From contig CALKAK010000195.1 of NCBI GenBank assembly GCA_937983015.1, positions 1 through 6,263 on the forward strand: DNA of 6,263 nt. The letters are read 5' to 3'. Position numbers and translations under genes: made by a program. The DNA is from an uncultured Bacillaceae bacterium (lineage in GTDB: Bacteria; Bacillota; Bacilli; Bacillales; Caldibacillaceae). Shown piece after piece: positions 3,774 to 6,263 of the stretch; position 1 is the first letter of the stretch; each line of letters starts with the position of its first letter. The notes under the pieces are model-generated. The model searched no databases and was not told where the DNA came from. It saw nothing but the letters and a program-made list of their open reading frames with translations.

Positions 3774-6263
3774 TTATTCTACTCTCAACAAATGACCGCC
3801 ATCAAAAAAGTACAAGTAACTCGCTTGCAGTTTTCTCTGTAAGATCGTCTCTACTGCTTTTTGATAAAGGTGAATTTGCGTCCGGTACCGTTTTAATAAA
3901 ACCGGCCGGAAACCGGCAAAGCCTGCGGGAAAGCGACCCGTGATGCGATCCGTTTTATAATCAACGAGGACTAGCCCGTCCTCATCCTCGAACAGACAGT
4001 CGATGATCCCCTGGATAAAGACGAGGTCGTTTTCCCCTTCCCAATCCGGATAAATCTCAGCGGGGGATAGCGCTAGACTGAAGGGAACTTCCCTTTTTAT
4101 CCAGTGTGCCGTTTTCATCCGTTCGGCGATTTCCGTCGTTAAAAAGTTAGCAATGGCTTCTAAATCAATACTATTCGCTTCTTCAGGTGTCAAGATTTCT
4201 TTTTCCTTCAGTCGTGCGACCTCTTCTGCGACACTGGTGGCACTGGGTTCTATCGATAAATCAAGATGCTGCATGACCGTGTGCATCGCCGTTCCCTTTT
4301 CTTGCGGGGTGATCACTTTCTCCTGCATGAATTGCGGACGGGTGGCCAATGGTTTCGGGAACGAGCGTAAAAGATCCTGTCCACTTTCCGCATCCTCCCA
4401 GAGACGTCTGATTTCGGTTACGGATTGCTTACTATGTTTCACCGTGGCCTGTTCATGCGGATATTGCCAATTCATTTGTTTTTCAATCCGTTCCTTCCAC
4501 GGTGTCTCCAGGGGAACGACCTTCCCTTCCCGTACATATTCGAGAATTTCTTCCTGTGTTTCTTCCGCTTCGCTATTTTGTAAGAGCTCTTGTTCACCGA
4601 TCAACTCGATATGCCAGCGCGATTCATGATCGTAGATTTCAGCGATCGGCCGCACCGGTTTCTCCCCGCGTAGCGGTTTGGCATCTCGATGACGGATAAG
4701 CGCCGGGCCGATCCAGTCCAGAAAACTGACAGCACGCGACCGGTCATAATCAGGTAAAAGCCAGCCATGTTCATCCAAATATTTCTCCCATTGTTCAAGC
4801 AACTTCTCCAGCTTTTTCGTGGAGGCTACCAAATATAATTTTTCTTTCGCGCGGGTTAATGCCACGTAAAGTACGCGCATTTCTTCGGCGATTAGCTCGA
4901 GGCGTTTTTTTCTTCTGACAGCCATGTAGATTAGAGATGGATAGGATATTTGTTTTTCCGGATTTACATATGTGGTCGCCAGTCCAAAATCCTTGTCTAA
5001 TAAATACGGTTTTCGTAAATCCTGTATGTTGAACTGACGGCCAAGTCCGCAAATGAAGACGACCGGGAATTCCAGCCCTTTGCTGGCGTGTATGGTCATG
5101 ATCCGGACAACATCATCTTGTTCCCCCAGGGATGGTGCTTCTGCGACATCATCTTCCCGCTCCATCATCCGCTCAATGAAGCGCAAAAACCGGAACAAGC
5201 CGCGGAATGAGGTCGATTCATATTTTCTCGCCCGATCGTAGAGGGCTCGTAAATTCGCCTGCCGCTGTTTACCACCGGGTAGTCCGCCAACATATTCGTA
5301 GAAACCAGTGTCTCGATAAATTTGCCAGATCAATGCCGAGAGCGCCTGTTCCCGGGCGAGGGTACGCCAGCGCTGCAGATCGTTCAAAAACTTTCTTAAT
5401 AAGGAGTTGATCCGTTCATCACTTTCCGTTTTCGGTTCCCGTTCGACAAATTGTTTCACCGCCTCATAAAAAGCATCCCGTTTGTTCACGAGGCGGATCC
5501 GCGCAAGTTCTTCTTCATTCAGTCCGACCACCGGGGAACGTAAGACTGCCGCAAGCGGGATATCCTGGTACGGATTGTCGATGACCTGCAATAAGGATAC
5601 CATCGTGGCGATTTCCGCCACCTGGAAATAACCGCTTGATATCTCCGTGTAGCCAGGAATATCGTGATCTTTTAACGCCTCCATGATCTGAGAAGATGGA
5701 CCTTTAGCCCGGAGCAAAATCACAATATCCTTATACCGAATCGGCCGGTATGTTTTCGTTTTCGGATCGAACACTTGCTTTTTGCCATCGATCAACGCGC
5801 GGATTTTTCGGGCCACATATTGGGCCTCCATTTCGACGAGTTCCAGTTCTTCCTGGCTGAAAAAGTCATCATCTTCAGGAAGCGATTCTGATTCCTTCTG
5901 GTTTCCCCCTTCTTCTTTATACAGGAGCGCCAGTTCGATCGGGTGATCCTCCTCTTCGGGATAAGGAGCACCTTTTTTTAGTTCGGCATCCAGATCGTAT
6001 TCGATCTCCCCCACCTTTCCACCCATAATCTGTTTAAAAAGAAAATTCGTTCCCGCAAGTACTTCTTTTCGGCTACGGAAGTTTTTCGCAAGATCGATCC
6101 TTAGACCCGAATTTTGTCCATCTTTCTGGAACCTTCTAAATTTTTCCATGAATAACTTCGGTTCCGCGAGGCGAAAACGGTAAATCGATTGTTTCACATC
6201 ACCAACCATGAATAGATTCCCGCTCGCCTCGCCCGGTTTTTTCACAAGTTGTAAGATTTGTTC
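3774..6263 (-). CDS. addA: ATP-dependent helicase/nuclease subunit A (AddA), C-terminal 829 residues
   Basis: The frame is open to the right edge, so the N-terminal third (Walker A and the DExx box) is outside; B. subtilis AddA has about 1230 residues. AddA pairs with AddB to unwind and resect double-strand DNA ends until a Chi site, preparing them for RecA-dependent repair. Superfamily 1A helicase motifs are visible in order: motif III GNLFMVGDVKQSIYRFR (about 6174-6218), motif IV LAKNFRSR, motif V VRIMTIHASKGLEFPVVF (about 5055-5110) and motif VI EEMRVLYVALTRAKEKLYL (about 4828-4888). The C-terminal RecB-type nuclease has GTAMHTVMQH (about 4265-4296), GIID (3999-4010), DYKTD with the catalytic Asp and Lys (DYK at 3954-3962) and Q-x3-Y (Gln at 3876-3878). 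All the expected nuclease residues are therefore present. An acidic Glu/Ser/Asp-rich insertion follows motif IV. No frameshift is seen. A GTG near 6245 is internal, since the upstream codons EQILQL match the family. Confidence 0.97.
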   Translation of the reverse strand, partial: EQILQLVKKPGEASGNLFMVGDVKQSIYRFRLAEPKLFMEKFRRFQKDGQNSGLRIDLAKNFRSRKEVLAGTNFLFKQIMGGKVGEIEYDLDAELKKGAPYPEEEDHPIELALLYKEEGGNQKESESLPEDDDFFSQEELELVEMEAQYVARKIRALIDGKKQVFDPKTKTYRPIRYKDIVILLRAKGPSSQIMEALKDHDIPGYTEISSGYFQVAEIATMVSLLQVIDNPYQDIPLAAVLRSPVVGLNEEELARIRLVNKRDAFYEAVKQFVEREPKTESDERINSLLRKFLNDLQRWRTLAREQALSALIWQIYRDTGFYEYVGGLPGGKQRQANLRALYDRARKYESTSFRGLFRFLRFIERMMEREDDVAEAPSLGEQDDVVRIMTIHASKGLEFPVVFICGLGRQFNIQDLRKPYLLDKDFGLATTYVNPEKQISYPSLIYMAVRRKKRLELIAEEMRVLYVALTRAKEKLYLVASTKKLEKLLEQWEKYLDEHGWLLPDYDRSRAVSFLDWIGPALIRHRDAKPLRGEKPVRPIAEIYDHESRWHIELIGEQELLQNSEAEETQEEILEYVREGKVVPLETPWKERIEKQMNWQYPHEQATVKHSKQSVTEIRRLWEDAESGQDLLRSFPKPLATRPQFMQEKVITPQEKGTAMHTVMQHLDLSIEPSATSVAEEVARLKEKEILTPEEANSIDLEAIANFLTTEIAERMKTAHWIKREVPFSLALSPAEIYPDWEGENDLVFIQGIIDCLFEDEDGLVLVDYKTDRITGRFPAGFAGFRPVLLKRYRTQIHLYQKAVETILQRKLQASYLYFFDGGHLLRVE

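Noticed and set aside
4153..4629. Plus-strand open frame of 158 codons opposite addA
   Set aside because: It lies wholly antisense to well-conserved AddA sequence. Its product is Ser/Cys-rich with no recognisable domain, as expected of a shadow frame.
6243..6245. GTG as the start of a shorter AddA-like gene
   Set aside because: The frame remains open upstream to the window edge, and the preceding codons (EQILQL) continue the AddA family pattern, so this is an internal valine.

Overview
The window looks like chromosomal DNA of an endospore-forming member of the Bacillaceae (Bacillus, Geobacillus or a relative). The main reason is a complete six-gene gerP spore-coat operon (gerPA-B-C-D-E-F) lying next to the 3' part of addA, the Firmicute counterpart of the RecB helicase-nuclease. 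A sigma-K type promoter consensus in front of gerPA agrees with this. Base composition looks moderate, and I saw no insertion sequence, phage gene, tRNA, rRNA or CRISPR array.

Layout. From 1 to 1549 the minus strand carries a two-gene unit. A multi-pass membrane protein of the DUF418 family comes first in transcription, and the start of a fumarylacetoacetate hydrolase (FAH) family protein follows, overlapping it by 4 bases and cut by the left edge. From 1550 to 1690 there is a divergent control region. It holds a sigma-K promoter facing right toward gerPA and a possible but weak sigma-A promoter facing left toward the DUF418 gene. From 1691 to 3726 the plus strand carries gerPA, gerPB, gerPC, gerPD, gerPE and gerPF. 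The only sizeable internal gap is 105 bases between gerPA and gerPB, and it contains small inverted repeats that could pair in alternative ways. At 3738-3765 a strong hairpin serves as a shared terminator for gerPF and the converging addA. From 3774 to the right edge the minus strand carries the C-terminal two thirds of AddA, with helicase motifs III to VI and the complete C-terminal nuclease domain.

How the parts work together. The GerP proteins are made late in the mother cell and act in the spore coat, where they let germinants pass to receptors in the inner membrane. AddA works with AddB, whose gene is not in the window, to process DNA double-strand ends. The DUF418/FAH pair is probably co-translated, but its joint role is unknown. 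The FAH gene sits where I recall yisK in B. subtilis, on the far side of gerPA and pointing away from it.

I found no convincing undescribed system. The points most worth a second look are a short beta-strand/glycine motif that recurs in all six GerP proteins (twice in GerPE), the structured gerPA-gerPB spacer, and the coupled DUF418-FAH pair.
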